DNA of 64,000 bases from Lithospermum erythrorhizon (GCA_019722365.1 JADFUC010001275.1:120742-184741), one strand, 5' to 3'; shown: positions 32,878 to 44,500, counted from the first letter of the stretch. The notes: a model not told the origin generated them from the letters alone. Numbers and translations: made by a program.

Positions 32878-33282
32878 TGATAAATTGTTATAAATTAATC
32901 AATTAAACAAATTGTAAGATGAATCGATCGATTTATGAACTAGGGTTTGACAATCGAATTGGGGAAGAACATCGCGGAAAAAATTGAACGAGAATTTTTA
33001 TATTTTATTAATACCTCAATTGAATTAGAATTTGTATATTAACCCCTATTTATACACGCGGCCCAATCGCTATTTGACAACTAGACTAGGCTCCACATCA
33101 CCCAACTAACTTAACAAACTCCAGGATTAATCTCGACTGTCCATTCCATTTAATTTCCTCCACACGATCAACTCTCACGCGGATCCACTAGGGTTCGAAT
33201 CCATCAAGTAACACAAAACAAACACACTTGTGCTTTTTTGCTCCAAACCTTCATCAGCACATCATTTCACCATAATTCTTCA
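32878..33282 (-). repeat. 5' LTR of the outer copia element
   Basis: 405 bp, partner of 5678-6082. It abuts the degenerate tRNA-Met primer site and the gag start. It ends, on the plus strand, in ACCATAATTCTTCA, exactly where the left copy ends. Confidence 0.88.
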
Positions 33283-33626
33283 CATACGTGGGGCAAGCCT
33301 CATTATGAGAAGACATGCCCACACCCCACAGCCAAGCCTTATAGAATAGAAATTGGACGACGTCGAATTTTTGCAAGGAAAATTTGAAGGATTTTTATGT
33401 ATAAGGTTAATTATGCTTGGTCAAAGATTACCACCACCTTTTGCCTATGTAAGTGAGTATATTACAATCATCATAACTAAAGGATTTTATTGGATATGTT
33501 TGAAGGTTATGAAAACATTCAACATTTGTTGGATGTCATGACTCATGAGAAATTGTAGTTTGTTGAAGGTACTGGTTTTTTTAAATAAATTATTTCTTAA
33601 ATATGTATAATGTTCAAAGTTATTTA
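33283..33626. other. Intergenic, right flank of the nested block
   Basis: No gene seen. The 62-codon frame at 33353-33541 has no recognisable motif. Confidence 0.4.
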
Positions 33627-33889
33627 CTATTCCCTTTATTTCTAAAAGATTATATATTTTTGATTTTTTGGATAGTTGTACTTTCTAAATTTTGACATTA
33701 AATATATTTGCTTGTATTGTATAATATTTGATAAAAATTATATTAATAGGAAGAATTTGAAATGTATTTTTTATTATTATAGTTTTCATCAAATATTATA
33801 TAATATAAACAAAAATATCTATGGTCAAAGTTTAAAAAATACAATTATTAAAAAGTTAAAAATGAATAAATTTTTAAGAACGGATAGAG
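33627..33889. mobile_element. Stowaway-type MITE
   Basis: 263-bp AT-rich element between TA dinucleotides (33625-33626, 33890-33891). The left end is CTATTCCCTTTATTTCTAAA; the right end, reverse complemented, is CTCTATCCGTTCTTAAA. Both are diverged forms of the Stowaway terminus CTCCCTCCGTYCC. The 75-codon frame inside is chance. Confidence 0.65.
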
Positions 33890-34066
33890 TATATTATAAT
33901 TGAACTTTACTTCAAGCGAAGATATAATCCTACCTCCGATTTCAAATCATTGATGTTTTCAGTATGCTTAAATTTGTTGGGATGTCATAGAGGGCACGAA
34001 CATTATATTCTTGGTGTTTCATGAGTATTTTAGTTTATATATACGTTCTTACTTCATATATGGTGT

Positions 34067-34385
34067 TAGACGTGATAAATGGGCCGGGGTTCGATTGGTT
34101 GTTCGTTAGTCCGACTCGTTAGTTCGTTTCGTGTTCGACCCATACGTTCGCTTCATTGGTTCACTTACTAATGGGGTGGGGTGGGCTGAGATTTTAGTCA
34201 AACAGTTTGTCCCAAGACATGTTCGTTAAGGATTCGGCCAGTGGGCCTGAGCGGACCTCAATAATTTCGTGGTGTGTCGTCCGCGTTCGGCACAGAACTA
34301 CCGTTGAATGAACATGGACGTGGGAGGTTTGCGTCCGGTACTTAACGGACGTATGCCGTCTGGCACACTTTATTACCCACGTCTA
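34067..34385. mobile_element. hAT-type MITE with near-perfect 8-bp TSD
   Basis: 319 bp. The termini are TAGACGTG (34067-34074) and CACGTCTA (34378-34385), an exact 8-bp inverted pair, flanked by TATGGTGT and TATGTTGT (7 of 8 identical). The interior is GC-richer than its surroundings, with many GTTCG / CGGAC motifs, and has no ORF. TSD length points to the hAT superfamily. Confidence 0.75.
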
Positions 34386-34393
34386 TATGTTGT

Positions 34394-35292
34394 TCTTGGA
34401 TATATTAGAATGAATATATTGTTGTGATTTGTTAACTCGATTTAATAACTTTACATCCATATCATTTTTTTCTTATATCTATCATAGGATATTTTAGTAC
34501 ACTATTATTACGAGACAATATATAATGATTGTGTTTAAATGTCAAAATGAGAGTTTGTAATGGTTGTTGAATAAATGTGTTCAATTGAGGTGGAGGAGAG
34601 AAATCTTTGTGTTTTCAAACATGTGAATATGACATGAGTGGATTATTGTGCCCTATTAATGAAGAATATAAATAAAGATTAATGAGATATTGAGAGATGA
34701 AAAGATTGTGTAGTTGATGGTGATAGTTGAAAGACAGAGAAGAATATGATTAAAAAAAGCATTGGTGTATAAAACAGAGATAAGTCAATGTTGAGTGCAT
34801 GTGCTAATCCATGATTTTATAAATATTTTATAAATGAGTATTCTCACAATCTCATTTTATATGATGTTCCTTCATAAAAAGTGAGTGTCCCTAATAATTA
34901 GTTATTGATTAAAAATTAGTACAAAATTTGCTTCTCTCAAGTCTCGAATTTGGACAATTTTAATAAACACTTAATCATCCTAGCCAATTTGAAGTATGTA
35001 GATGTTCCTAACATCAAGAATACCACTTAAATCTGCCCATGAATGTTGTGAAATGTAAAATTAGACATTTAAACTAAAATTGTTATACATAGAGTGGTTT
35101 GTGACGTTGATAGCAACATGGACATTTTGAATTGAACTAAAATTGTGCGTGAACTCGGTCTCGATAATTTATCTGTGAACCAAACTCGAACCAATTTGAT
35201 AGTTATGATACAATTTTTTTTATTATTAAAAATCCTTTATTGAATCGAATCTAACTTGATCTTTTCTCATCCGACATGAACCAAAAATTTTG
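34394..35292. other. AT-rich intergenic DNA
   Basis: No gene, domain or bounded repeat recognised. Confidence 0.5.
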
Positions 35293-35300
35293 GTAGCAAT

Positions 35301-35578
35301 GAGTGACGGAACTAGGAGGGAAATGATGTAGGCAAAATTTTAAAACTTAAAATGTGGTATAAAAAATGATTAAAAGTAAGGTGAAACACCAAAAAAGATT
35401 AAGAAAAAGACTGAGAGCCACAAGAATTGAACCCTAGCTATCCAAATTGAGGCCTGAATTTCCACCATTTGATTTAGATATCCTTTTGAAATGTAATCTA
35501 TATATATATATATCATATATTCTTCACAAATCTACGGGGGACCCTGGCCCGCCTTGCCCCCCATTGGTTCGGTCCTTG
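35301..35578. mobile_element. hAT-type MITE with near-perfect 8-bp TSD
   Basis: 278 bp, flanked by GTAGCAAT (35293-35300) and GTAGTAAT (35579-35586). The left end is GAGTGACGGAACTAGGAGGG; the right end, reverse complemented, is CAAGGACCGAACCAATGGGG. These fit the common plant hAT terminus CAGTGACGGAACCAGG. The C-rich run near the right end (GGACCCTGGCCCGCCTTGCC) is usual for this group. No ORF. Confidence 0.7.
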
Positions 35579-35621
35579 GTAGTAATTCGCCAACAAAACT
35601 GAATCCCTCATTATTCAGTTA

Positions 35622-35801
35622 CTCCTTCCATTATTCCATGAAGCTTTTTTAGTTTTTAATTTTTTCAAAGATTTAAGAGAACATTTTAATATTGATTTAA
35701 TTTGACATTTTTCCTAAATGCATGTTGAGATTGATTAAATAGTAAAAATTATAAAAAACGAACCAAAGTGAAAATAAATAATTTTCATGGGATGGAAGGA
35801 G
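35622..35801. mobile_element. Stowaway-type MITE
   Basis: 180 bp between TA dinucleotides. The left end is CTCCTTCCATTATTCCATGA; the right end, reverse complemented, is CTCCTTCCATCCCATGAAAA. Strong inverted match with the standard Stowaway terminus. Confidence 0.8.
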
Positions 35802-35867
35802 TACTTGTTTGTGAAGATCTTTTTTAATTGGCTAGCGATTGTATGATTAAACTAAGTGTGTTATATC

Positions 35868-36060
35868 TAGGGGTCTGCACAAATTACAAATCCGAACCAA
35901 ACCGACCGAAACCGAATAAAAAATAACCGAAATTGGTGGAACCGATTGGAACCGAACCGATTTAGGTTTAAAAAATTAAAAACCGACTCCAAATCGGTTC
36001 CGTTCAGTTTTCCTTGTAGAACCGGTTGGTTCGGGAACCGAACCTAACCGAATCGATGTA
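35868..36060. mobile_element. Left end of a hAT-like element rich in AACCGAACCGA repeats
   Basis: Begins TAGGGGTCTGCAC, like the hAT terminus TAGGGGTGTGCA, followed by dense direct and inverted copies of AACCGA / TCGGTT, a familiar subterminal pattern in plant hAT elements. No matching right terminus was found within about 1 kb, so the element is truncated or its far end has decayed. Confidence 0.5.
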
Positions 36061-36396
36061 CTATTAATTAAAAAAATATAATATAATATATATGTATATA
36101 TATATATTATAGGCTAAATATATGAAATTCCAACCCCCAAACCCTAATAATATATAGTTTATTTTGGTTCATATGTGTTCTTTGATATGTTTATTAAGTA
36201 GATTTCTGATTGTTCATATTTCTGTAATCTTGATTATTGTTTTTTTATTTTCATCCTTATTCATCTTTCCGTGTTGCAATGGTAATAATAATATATAGTT
36301 TATTTCAGATAGTTGGCTCCTTCATCTTTCATCCACGTTGCGGTCGAGTGGCCAGTTCCCGTACACTTTACTACTTTTATTTGGTCTTGTTGTTTG

Positions 36397-36550
36397 TATT
36401 CAGACTATTATGACTTGTTCCTGTTTTGTATTCGGACTATTAAGACTTGTTCTTGTTTTGTATTCGAACTATTAGGACTTGTTCTTGTTTTATATTCGGA
36501 CTATTCATACGTGATCTAATTTTTTATTCGGACTATTTGGACTTTAAACT
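36397..36550. repeat. 32-bp minisatellite, five copies
   Basis: Units start with TATTC at 36397, 36429, 36461, 36493 and 36525, an exact 32-bp period. Consensus: TATTCGGACTATTAGGACTT then GTTCTTGTTTTG. The first three or four copies are close; the last is diverged. Confidence 0.88.
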
Positions 36551-36839
36551 TGTTTCATTCTTATTTTAATAGAGCTAAATTTGATGTAAATAATAGGGCC
36601 AAAATTTATGTTTAAAAAACAGATCATTAAATATATGTTAAAAAGACCAGCAGGCCCAAAAATCCAAGTCCAAAGTGGCAGACCCAATTTGAGGCGCAAG
36701 AACGAGAAAGCAGAGGCACAGCCATTGGAAGCCTTGGAGTTGATGGAGCTAGAGCGTCATAGGTTTTAAAATGTAAATAAGCTGAACAGGGTCTATTGGA
36801 ATTCTTTTTTTTTGAAATGAGGCCAAAGATAGAAACGAT

Positions 36840-37025
36840 TGGGCACTGAGTATATCTTTTGCAGTCATTTCCATTTGTAGACTTATATTTGGTCAAATCA
36901 AATAGTACACATTATGAAAAATCAACAAAGATCGAAAATATACAATCTTCAATAAGTGGAGGAAGTACTTGTCTACAATTTTTCTTTTGGCTGGCGATTG
37001 CACGATTAAATTAAGTGTCGTATAT
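36840..37025. repeat. Truncated Stowaway end plus duplicated flank
   Basis: 36945-36963 carries only a right Stowaway terminus (AAGTGGAGGAAGTA). The following 65 bp (TGGCTGGCGATTGCACGATT, AAATTAAGTGTCGTATATCT) repeat the 65 bp following the intact Stowaway at 35801 (TGGCTAGCGATTGTATGATT, AAACTAAGTGTGTTATATCT). MITE end and flank are thus present twice about 1.16 kb apart. Confidence 0.65.
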
Positions 37026-37850
37026 CTTCCTATAATAGTTCGTTTTTCCTTAGACTTGCAGTTAGTCAAATAAAAACTACCTCATTCAATGAATACTGTT
37101 TAGTTTCAAAGTTTGATTCTTGATTTTTAAAATATAAACTCAATTGTTATACATGTTATGTTATATAAGTAATATTTTGCAAAAGCCAAATCATATGGTA
37201 ATATATATTTTAATGTACTTGATAGGCCACATCATCATTTTATTTCAAAATCAGTGAATCATTTAAAACTTCAAAATTTGTAATTCTAACTATTAAAATT
37301 TGAAATAAAGACAATTTGTTGGATAGTAATTGTGAATCCAAAATTTACAGAAATTCGTGTGAGTAGTGGTGTCTGTTTTGAGATGGAAATGATGAAGTTG
37401 GATTTTGTAGAGTCATAGGAGTAGAGTGTGGGAGAGCACTAAGCTTAATAAGTAGGAGGTCCTTGTGAGGCAGTAAATTGATTGGCTTCTTCTTGTCACA
37501 AAATTCTCATACAGAGATACAAATACAGGGAAAATGAGCTCTCCAAAATTGGCCAGGTCAGTGCGCGACCTCACGGACCGCGAATCTGATTTGAAAATGA
37601 AATTAAGTGCGAGCCACCTTTTGCTCAGTCAAGCCTTTCGGTTTGCATTTGAAAATTCAAAGTTGTTACACATTGGACAATCGATAAATTGTTAAATGCA
37701 TTTGGCTGTTACAAGCGTTTTATCTACTCGTTAAAAAGTGTTTAGTGCATAATCGCGAGGAAAATATTTTAGTTTGCCCTACTTGTCGTCCGTAATTTCC
37801 CACGAAATTAGAAGCATCGAACCACGACACAAAAACAACTAGAGCTCCGT

Positions 37851-38132
37851 CTCTCTTTTTCCTTTTGCTTTTTGTCGGGGTGATACTCTGAGTTCGTTCA
37901 TGATTGTCATTGGATTATTTAGTGCTTGTGAAGTCGATTAAGTGAAATTCGTTTATTACGGGAAACAATCCTCTGCTATTCCGAAACTAGAAGGAAGGAG
38001 GTGAATGCATTTTTAAGAGGCGTCGTGACTTGATCCGGTTTCGATTTATGTTGTTAAGAGTATTTGTTATGTCGTATGAATACATTGTTGTTGTTCTTGT
38101 GTAAAGTTTTTGTGTTATAGTTCGTATTTTTA
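37851..38132 (+). repeat. 5' LTR (3' part) of an internally deleted copia element
   Basis: Co-linear with 41226-41518. Shared text includes AGAGCTCCGTC, TTTTTGTCGGGGTGAT, GAATACATTGTTGTTGTTCTTG and TTTTGTGTTATAGTTC. Upstream sequence to about 37317 (starting TGTTGGATAG) may be the rest of the LTR but has no second copy to confirm it. Confidence 0.65.
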
Positions 38133-38339
38133 GGTAGTTCCTACGGCTTAAAGCAGTTGCCGGGCTACACCGCGATACTTTACTTGTGGGTCAGTAATAA
38201 AATACTTGTAATTAGATGTAAGTGATGAATTGAGATGGTTCCTCCGTTAATTGTTAAATTATTATTCACGGATGGTGTTGATTGTCGAAGATGTTCGGTT
38301 AGATCCCACTAAGGTAAATGCTTCCTCCTATGTTCACAG

Positions 38340-39060
38340 TGCGACTCTTCCTGGCTGGCAGTTATTCGGGTGTTATTTGCCTGCAGTGGTGTTTAAAGGT
38401 GGTTGTGACTTTTGCTGACAGTCCGCTGCCCTCGACCTCCAAGCTGTTCGGTGATGCGAGGGAACATGATCAGCGAAGCCTCACTTGTCTTTTTAGGGTT
38501 AGAATTTCAAAAGATTGGAAGGAGCAAATGATATTACATCACCAACATGAGCTTTACAGCGGTTCTTGATTGAGAACCTCCTGCAGTTCATGATAATGGT
38601 GTGTGTGGAGTTTAAGCGCTTGATTGAGGCACAGCGTCGATTGTTATGTAGAATTATCTTTTGACTTATTTGTCGAGATCATTTATATAGCGTATATAAA
38701 ACATATGCTACTCTGAAACAATATTGGGGCCTTGAGTTCAAGTAGCAAGACTCAAGATGCGGGTTGCAAGAAATTTATAGTGGGTAAATTTAGTTATAAA
38801 ATGGTGGCAGTGTCGGTAGAGGATCGGTTCGAGAACTTGAGGTAGTCTTCCACGAGCTACAAGTTTAAGGCATGGTGTTGAATGGAATTTTCAAGGTTGC
38901 GGCCATAATCAAGAAATTGCCACCGTGTGGAAAGACTTAGAGGTATTTGAAGTACAAGCAAAGGATAGCGAACTTGTTTCAATTTCGGTTAACGAGGATT
39001 GAAGAAGACCATAGGAAAGCTAGGATTGTAGTGTTTATCCCGACTCCTGCGTAGAGAGTC
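38340..39060 (+). pseudogene. Copia gag region, poorly preserved
   Basis: Position and the downstream zinc knuckle imply gag, but only scattered fragments can be read (for example LKYKQRIANLFQFRLTRIEE-like text near 38955-39005, typical of the gag segment before the basic and zinc region). The frame at 38318-38569 shows no recognised domain. Confidence 0.4.
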
Positions 39061-39068
39061 TAAGGCCA

Positions 39069-41220
39069 ATGTTGTGGAACTTGGGTCTTCTTCGAGGACT
39101 TGGGAAGAAAAAGAGTGATTTTGCTCCTAAGGGAAACACTTTCGAGAAGAGTGGTTCTACTTCTCATGGGAATTCTGTCAAGGCTTTTGATGGGGTGTGT
39201 TACAATTGTAACAAAAGAGGTCATAGTCCTACGAGTGTAAGCAGAGCCAAAAATAACAATGGGAGGCTTATGGTAGATATGGTCACCCCGAAGAATCAGA
39301 CGAGATCAACTTGTCGAATTTTTGATGATTTTGAGTAGACTTTGTGGGAACTAATACATGAGAGTGGTGGATCGATACGGTGCTGTAGGCATGTTTGTTC
39401 ATCGATGATCCCACTTTGCTACTTTCAACCTTTGCTTGGCAAATGGAGAAAAGATGTACATGGAAAATAATGCGACCTCCAACATTGAGGAAGAATGAAA
39501 TGTGGTGCTGAAGATGACTTCGGGAAAGGAAGTCACTTTGAAGAATATTTTGTATGTCCCAGAACTTAGGAAGAACCTTGTGTCTGGTTTTTTACTTAGA
39601 AAGAATGGCTTCAAACTTGTAATTGAATCTGATAAGATTGTACTCTCTAAGTCGTGAATGTTTGTAGGAAAAGGTTATGTGTTAGATGGCCTTTTCAAAA
39701 TGAATGTAATGGTTACGAATAAGATGAATGTTGCTTATGTTTGTGAGTATTACAATTTATGTCATGATAGGTTAGGTAAATGCTTGAACTCTAATTAACT
39801 GCGAAGAATGATGAAGTTGAATCAAATTACCTAATGGTTATTGATAAAATTACAAGTGTAGAGCTTGTGTTGAAACCAAAATCGATGAGAGCAACATTTC
39901 CAACCGTGGTTAGAAATAATAACCCTACCGATCTTGTTCTGATGGCGTCATGATATGAGCCGATTCGATCAAAGGTGAAATGAGTCTTTATCACCTTTAT
40001 AGATGATTGCACAAAGTTTTGCTATGTATACTTGATGAAAAGTAAAATGAGGCAATAGATAAGTTTATAACATAAATAAGAGTTGAGAATCAGCAGGAAA
40101 AGATAAAAAGTAGTCTGCGAAGTGATAGAGGTGGTGAATATGTCTAGCCATTTGAGTCGATTTTGTCTTTGGCGTGGTATTGATATGATGATCTACGTAT
40201 TCTCCACGATCTAATGGGATTGCTAGAAGGAAAAATCGTCGTTGAAAAGTGATGACGTCTTGTTGATAAGTTCGAGAACACCTCGAGGAATGTGGAAGGC
40301 GATCCTTGTGCTTCCTCTTGAACAAAATTCCTCATGAATGATGATAAGACCACGTTTGAATTGTTCAAAGGTAGAGGCTCCGAACTCTCTGAAACATCTT
40401 CGAGTGTGGGGGTGTTTGGTGAAGGTTATGGTACCTCCTCCTAAGCAGGTGACTATTGGTCCTAAAATAGTTGATCTAATTTTTTTATTGGATATACTCC
40501 CTTAGTAATGCATATCGGTTTCTTGTTCATAAGGTAATGCATATCGGTTTCTTTTTCAAGCATTGTCTTCACGATGAAATCTAATGAATGTCTTCGCATG
40601 CAAGGGACACGTAGACACGAGGTAGTGTCGATATTGAAATTTATAAAATAGTCAAGATAAGGAAGTTGAGGACGAAGAACCTCGATGTAGTAGAAGAGAA
40701 GCTGAACACCGAGAGTCGTTTGAGTGCGATTTTGTAACATATATGCTTGAAGTGAGCGCCGGAAACTGCAAAGGTATCGAGTCAGTGATAGTCCGCTTTG
40801 GAAAGAGCTATATAAAGTGAAGTTGATTGATTAGGAATGTGACAGAATTTGGTGGATCTTAAAATCGCGATGTAAGCTCTAAAGTCAAGTGGATCTTTAA
40901 AGAAGGAAAATGAAAATGATGGACGATAGATAAATGCTAGTAGGCCCAGTAAATTTTGTGGGAATAGATGAAAGAAGGACTAGACTATTTGTCACGTATT
41001 CTCCGTTACAAAGGACCAGCATCCATAAAGATTATCCACCATCGATTATTAATGAATTGCGCCTTTAGATGTACATCAAATGAATGTGAAAAGCGGCTTT
41101 CTTGAATGGAGATTTAGATGAAGAAATTTAAACAGAATGCTTTTTGAGGGCTTTATAGTTCAGGAGTAAGAGAGAATGCAATGGGCATCGAATCTTTTGT
41201 ATGGGTTAAAGCGGCGCCTA
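39069..41220 (+). pseudogene. Copia pol remnant: zinc knuckle, protease, integrase, RT start
   Basis: Frame 39069-39338 has the gag zinc knuckle CYNCNKRGHSPTSVSR, where the last Cys of CX2CX4HX4C is lost. 39340-39700 holds the protease region ([48 protein letters not shown]). Integrase is only traceable in pieces (HDRLGK near 39765, FIDDCTKFCYVYLM near 39998, a degraded RSDRGGEY near 40115-40140). RT is seen as a short KAAFLNGDLDEEI stretch near 41090-41130 and LYGLK near 41200. RNase H is absent, and the 3' LTR follows at once, so the element lost the rest of pol. Many frameshifts. Confidence 0.75.
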
Positions 41221-41225
41221 ATGAA

Positions 41226-41518
41226 AGAGCTCCGTCCTCTTTCCTTTTTTTTGTCGGGGTGATCACTACGTATTCGTTCGCGGATTAGTATTTGGTTTCT
41301 TGTCTTTGTGAAGTTAGTAGGTAGAGATTAGATTTTATTAGAAATGATCGCTGGCATTCTAGAAGCACCCCGAGGAAAGTCGAATCTGTTTTTAAAGAAA
41401 AGCGTCAGCGTGAAACATCTGGTTTAGGTGTTATGTTGTGCCAGTATTTGTTGTAATAATATGAATACATTATTGTTATTCTTGCATAATGTTTTGTGTT
41501 GTAATTCCATATTTTCTA
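41226..41518 (+). repeat. 3' LTR (truncated) of the internally deleted copia element
   Basis: Partner of 37851-38132. Homology begins at AGAGCTCCGTC directly after the truncated RT reading frame, so the deletion removed both the pol end and the start of this LTR. Confidence 0.65.
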
Positions 41519-43185
41519 TTACATCCCTACACAATTTTGATTGGATGAAGGAAGTACATGCAATAAGATACATCCATTATCCAACTTCCGATATAGTGAG
41601 ATGTTGACAGCTAAGCAAATGCAAATTGCATTTTTTTGTGATTGGAAAATGTGACAAACAACAAGTCGAAGATTGTTGTGGTAGGAATGTAGGATCTGAG
41701 TTGATTCCACGTCTGAATTGAATGGATTTCACTCTATTCATATGTACGTAATGCTGACTCGTCAACTTGACTCCTATTCCTATCCTTCAATTCACCTATC
41801 ACCCACCGGCTTATTAAGTCACAAAATCTATTTTTTCTTTTAATGTATGATATTGGATTAATTGATTCAAAATAAATAAGGAAAATAAGTTAGGATGGTT
41901 CAAATAACTTTCGCAAAAAAAAAAAAACTAATATATTTATAAAATGATAAAATTTATTTTTCAAATTAGTTTGCAGGAAAATTACTGTCCTATACCTCCT
42001 TGTTTCACCACAGAAGATATCCGCAAACATAACTTATGGAAGGTTTTAAAAATAAAACTTTGTTCATAATTTATTTTCCAAACATAGGAGGCACACCCAT
42101 ATTATACAATGTGAAATTGTGAAGTACTATTATGATTTACCTAAATATAGAGATTACGATGTACTCACATACATACAGTAACCAAATTAAAAACTCCATA
42201 TTATTTTGAGCTCACCTCTTACTATTACAGAATTAGTTTTCTATCTTGGGAAAAAAATCATGACTCATTATATTTTAACCGTGACAAATCACATTACCCA
42301 CCACTATATTATGTACGAGGCGATAAAAGCAATAGTCAGCATACGGCAACCGCAACGTGAACGACAACGCTTATTTTATAAGATTCTTCTGAAGTTATTA
42401 TTCACGGATATCCAATTACGTGGAGAGAAATATGATATATTATCACTCTTATTTTAATGTGGATGCTAAAGTGTATTTGTCACGATTAAGTAAGGTGTGG
42501 AAAATATTTTTTGTCACACTATTCAATTGTGGTGTTTATTATAGTTCTCAGTGTCTTTCATTTTTTATTATACAAATTTATATTTTTCATATTAATTGTT
42601 GGTAATTTACAAAACAAAAAAACAAAAAAATAACAACAAATAACCATCTAAATTTCTTCTTCATTTCATTCAAGAAAAACATAGGCTAAAGAGCTATAAA
42701 ACAAAATAAAAAATCTACAATCAGTAAAATAAATTATACATTTATATCTTCAACTTAATTTCATAATTATCTCCATCTTCATTATTTTCATTCCATAAAT
42801 ATCTTCATCTTCATCTTCATTGTAACTTTTCATCTATCTTCGTTTGAATCTGAATTTTCATTCTCCAATACATTTTAAGAACTCCCTGCAACCACAAATT
42901 TTACTCAATTTCAATTTGATTTGATATTGAACGTTTCAATAATAAATTTAAATATGCTACAAAATAAGTAAATAAATTTGAGCATTACTTACTTGATACT
43001 TTAAAATCAGGCTGGCAATATTCTTGATATACATTGTAAGACAAAAAACGAACAAGAAATTTAGTGAAAAAATTATAAACCAAAAAACGTACATAAATTA
43101 ATTTAGAACAAATCAAAGAAATGATTTCAACTTATCTAAGCCAGAAGAAAAACAAACCTTTAATATTGCATAACCAGCGTTGGAT
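41519..43185. other. AT-rich intergenic DNA
   Basis: No gene recognised. Contains a poly-A run near 41920, an A-rich tract near 42610-42650 and an (ATCTTC)3 microsatellite at 42801-42820. Open frames at 42206-42457 and 42420-42605 are low-complexity and overlap each other. Confidence 0.5.
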
Positions 43186-43189
43186 GTGA

Positions 43190-44500
43190 TTAGCGAATAT
43201 TTGTCATGCAAACTTAGGATGATTTTGGATGCTTGTTACTCATAATTTGGTTGTTTTGGTTGTTTAATTGTGAAATATTATATATTATGAAGTTAAAATT
43301 ATTTTTATTATTATTTGGGAAATATGTGCTAATTTAGACGGAAAAGAAATTTAAAAATTGCTTGGTAAGTCATGTAATTTTAGGAAAATTGGACAAAAGT
43401 CGTCCGAAAAAAGGAAGAAAAGGAATTAGATTATCTGGCATGTCGAGAGAATATAAGGCCCAGGAGTTAAGCACTCTCTTGGTATATAAAATCGAAGCGA
43501 GGTGGTGAATATAAATACTAATTCAGTTTTCGGCAGCAGTAATTCTTCACGCGAGCAGTAGCAGCTTACTATTATACTCTGTTTTATCGTTTAGATTTGA
43601 GAATGATTGATAGTATTTACTCTTCTTTATTAAATCACTACAGTTAATTTATGCTTTCGATAATATTATACATTATTTATTTCGATTATGAGTAGTAAAT
43701 TAAATTTATTATTATTAGGGGTTTTGATGTCTGCTTGATGTGTATTTTATCCAGGATTTTGAGTTATTATAATTCTATTTAGTATTAATCGTTGAGCTTA
43801 ATTTGATTAGGTTGTTTTAGAATGCATTGATTCTTTATGAGGAATCTGCAGTGTTAATATGTACTTCGGTAGAAGGAGGCATAATAGATCGGCCGGTTAG
43901 TTAATTGGTGAGTTTGTTATACGGAGATTAATGCGACCACGTTGATTGGTTACGATAGATTTCGCTTGCGTAGGGTTTTTGGCTAATTAATTTCCTTTGA
44001 GATTAATTAAGTAGAACATCCGGTGAACCAGCAGCGCGAGCGGTATCTAGAAGTAACGAGAATTGGACATAGTGTTGATAAATCTATTATTTGGATAGAG
44101 AATACTCTTGTTAGGTGAAATTCAATCTTACTTGGTAGTCATTTTTATTAAATAAGTTTATCCTTCTTAATTGCCTTTATTAATTTAAGTTTAAGCTAGT
44201 TTTATTACAATCAATTCTAATGCTTAGTTTTCATTTTACAATTACAATTAATTTTAAGTAAGCGAGTTACTTAGGTGGATTCATTAACTAGCTTGAAGCT
44301 GACTTGTCTTCTTCTTGCTGACTCGTGCTCTTTGCAGGGAATATAATTTGTTCGTCAGGGATGTTTGGCAAAGAATGGTTCATTTTGTTGATTCAATCCA
44401 TTTTGGTAAAATTTATTATTGAATATATACTAAAATGAATCACATGTATGGGAAGAAGATTTTGTATTTATAATGTAGCTTGAATAATAAATTTTTTTAG
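43190..44500 (+). repeat. TE LTR- or leader-like sequence, family unresolved
   Basis: A TATA-like GGTATATAAAATCG (43480-43493) is followed by AGTTTTCGGCAGCAGTAATT and a long T-rich, G-punctuated stretch without ORFs, ending near a CTTTGCAGGGAAT acceptor-like site (44331-44343). This layout is typical of a retroelement LTR or 5' leader, but no second copy exists in the window and no primer site was seen. Confidence 0.3.

Larger units (their letters stand above)
5678..33282 (-). mobile_element. Outer Ty1/copia element of a nested retrotransposon block
   Basis: Two copies of one 405-bp sequence in the same orientation lie at 5678-6082 and 32878-33282. Beside the right copy is a minus-strand gag, and beside the left copy the minus-strand end of pol, so they are the 3' and 5' LTRs of one minus-strand copia element. 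About 25 kb of other elements sits between the gag remnant (down to about 32.1 kb) and the RT remnant (from about 6.91 kb). Protease, integrase and most of RT are not visible and are either lost or unrecognisable. No clean 5-bp TSD was found outside the LTRs (TAGTC left, CATAC right). Confidence 0.8.

Noticed and set aside
33186..33200. GGGTTCGAATCC, which resembles a tRNA T-loop (B box)
   Set aside because: It is inside the copia LTR, with no acceptor stem or anticodon arm; the other LTR has the diverged form at the matching position.
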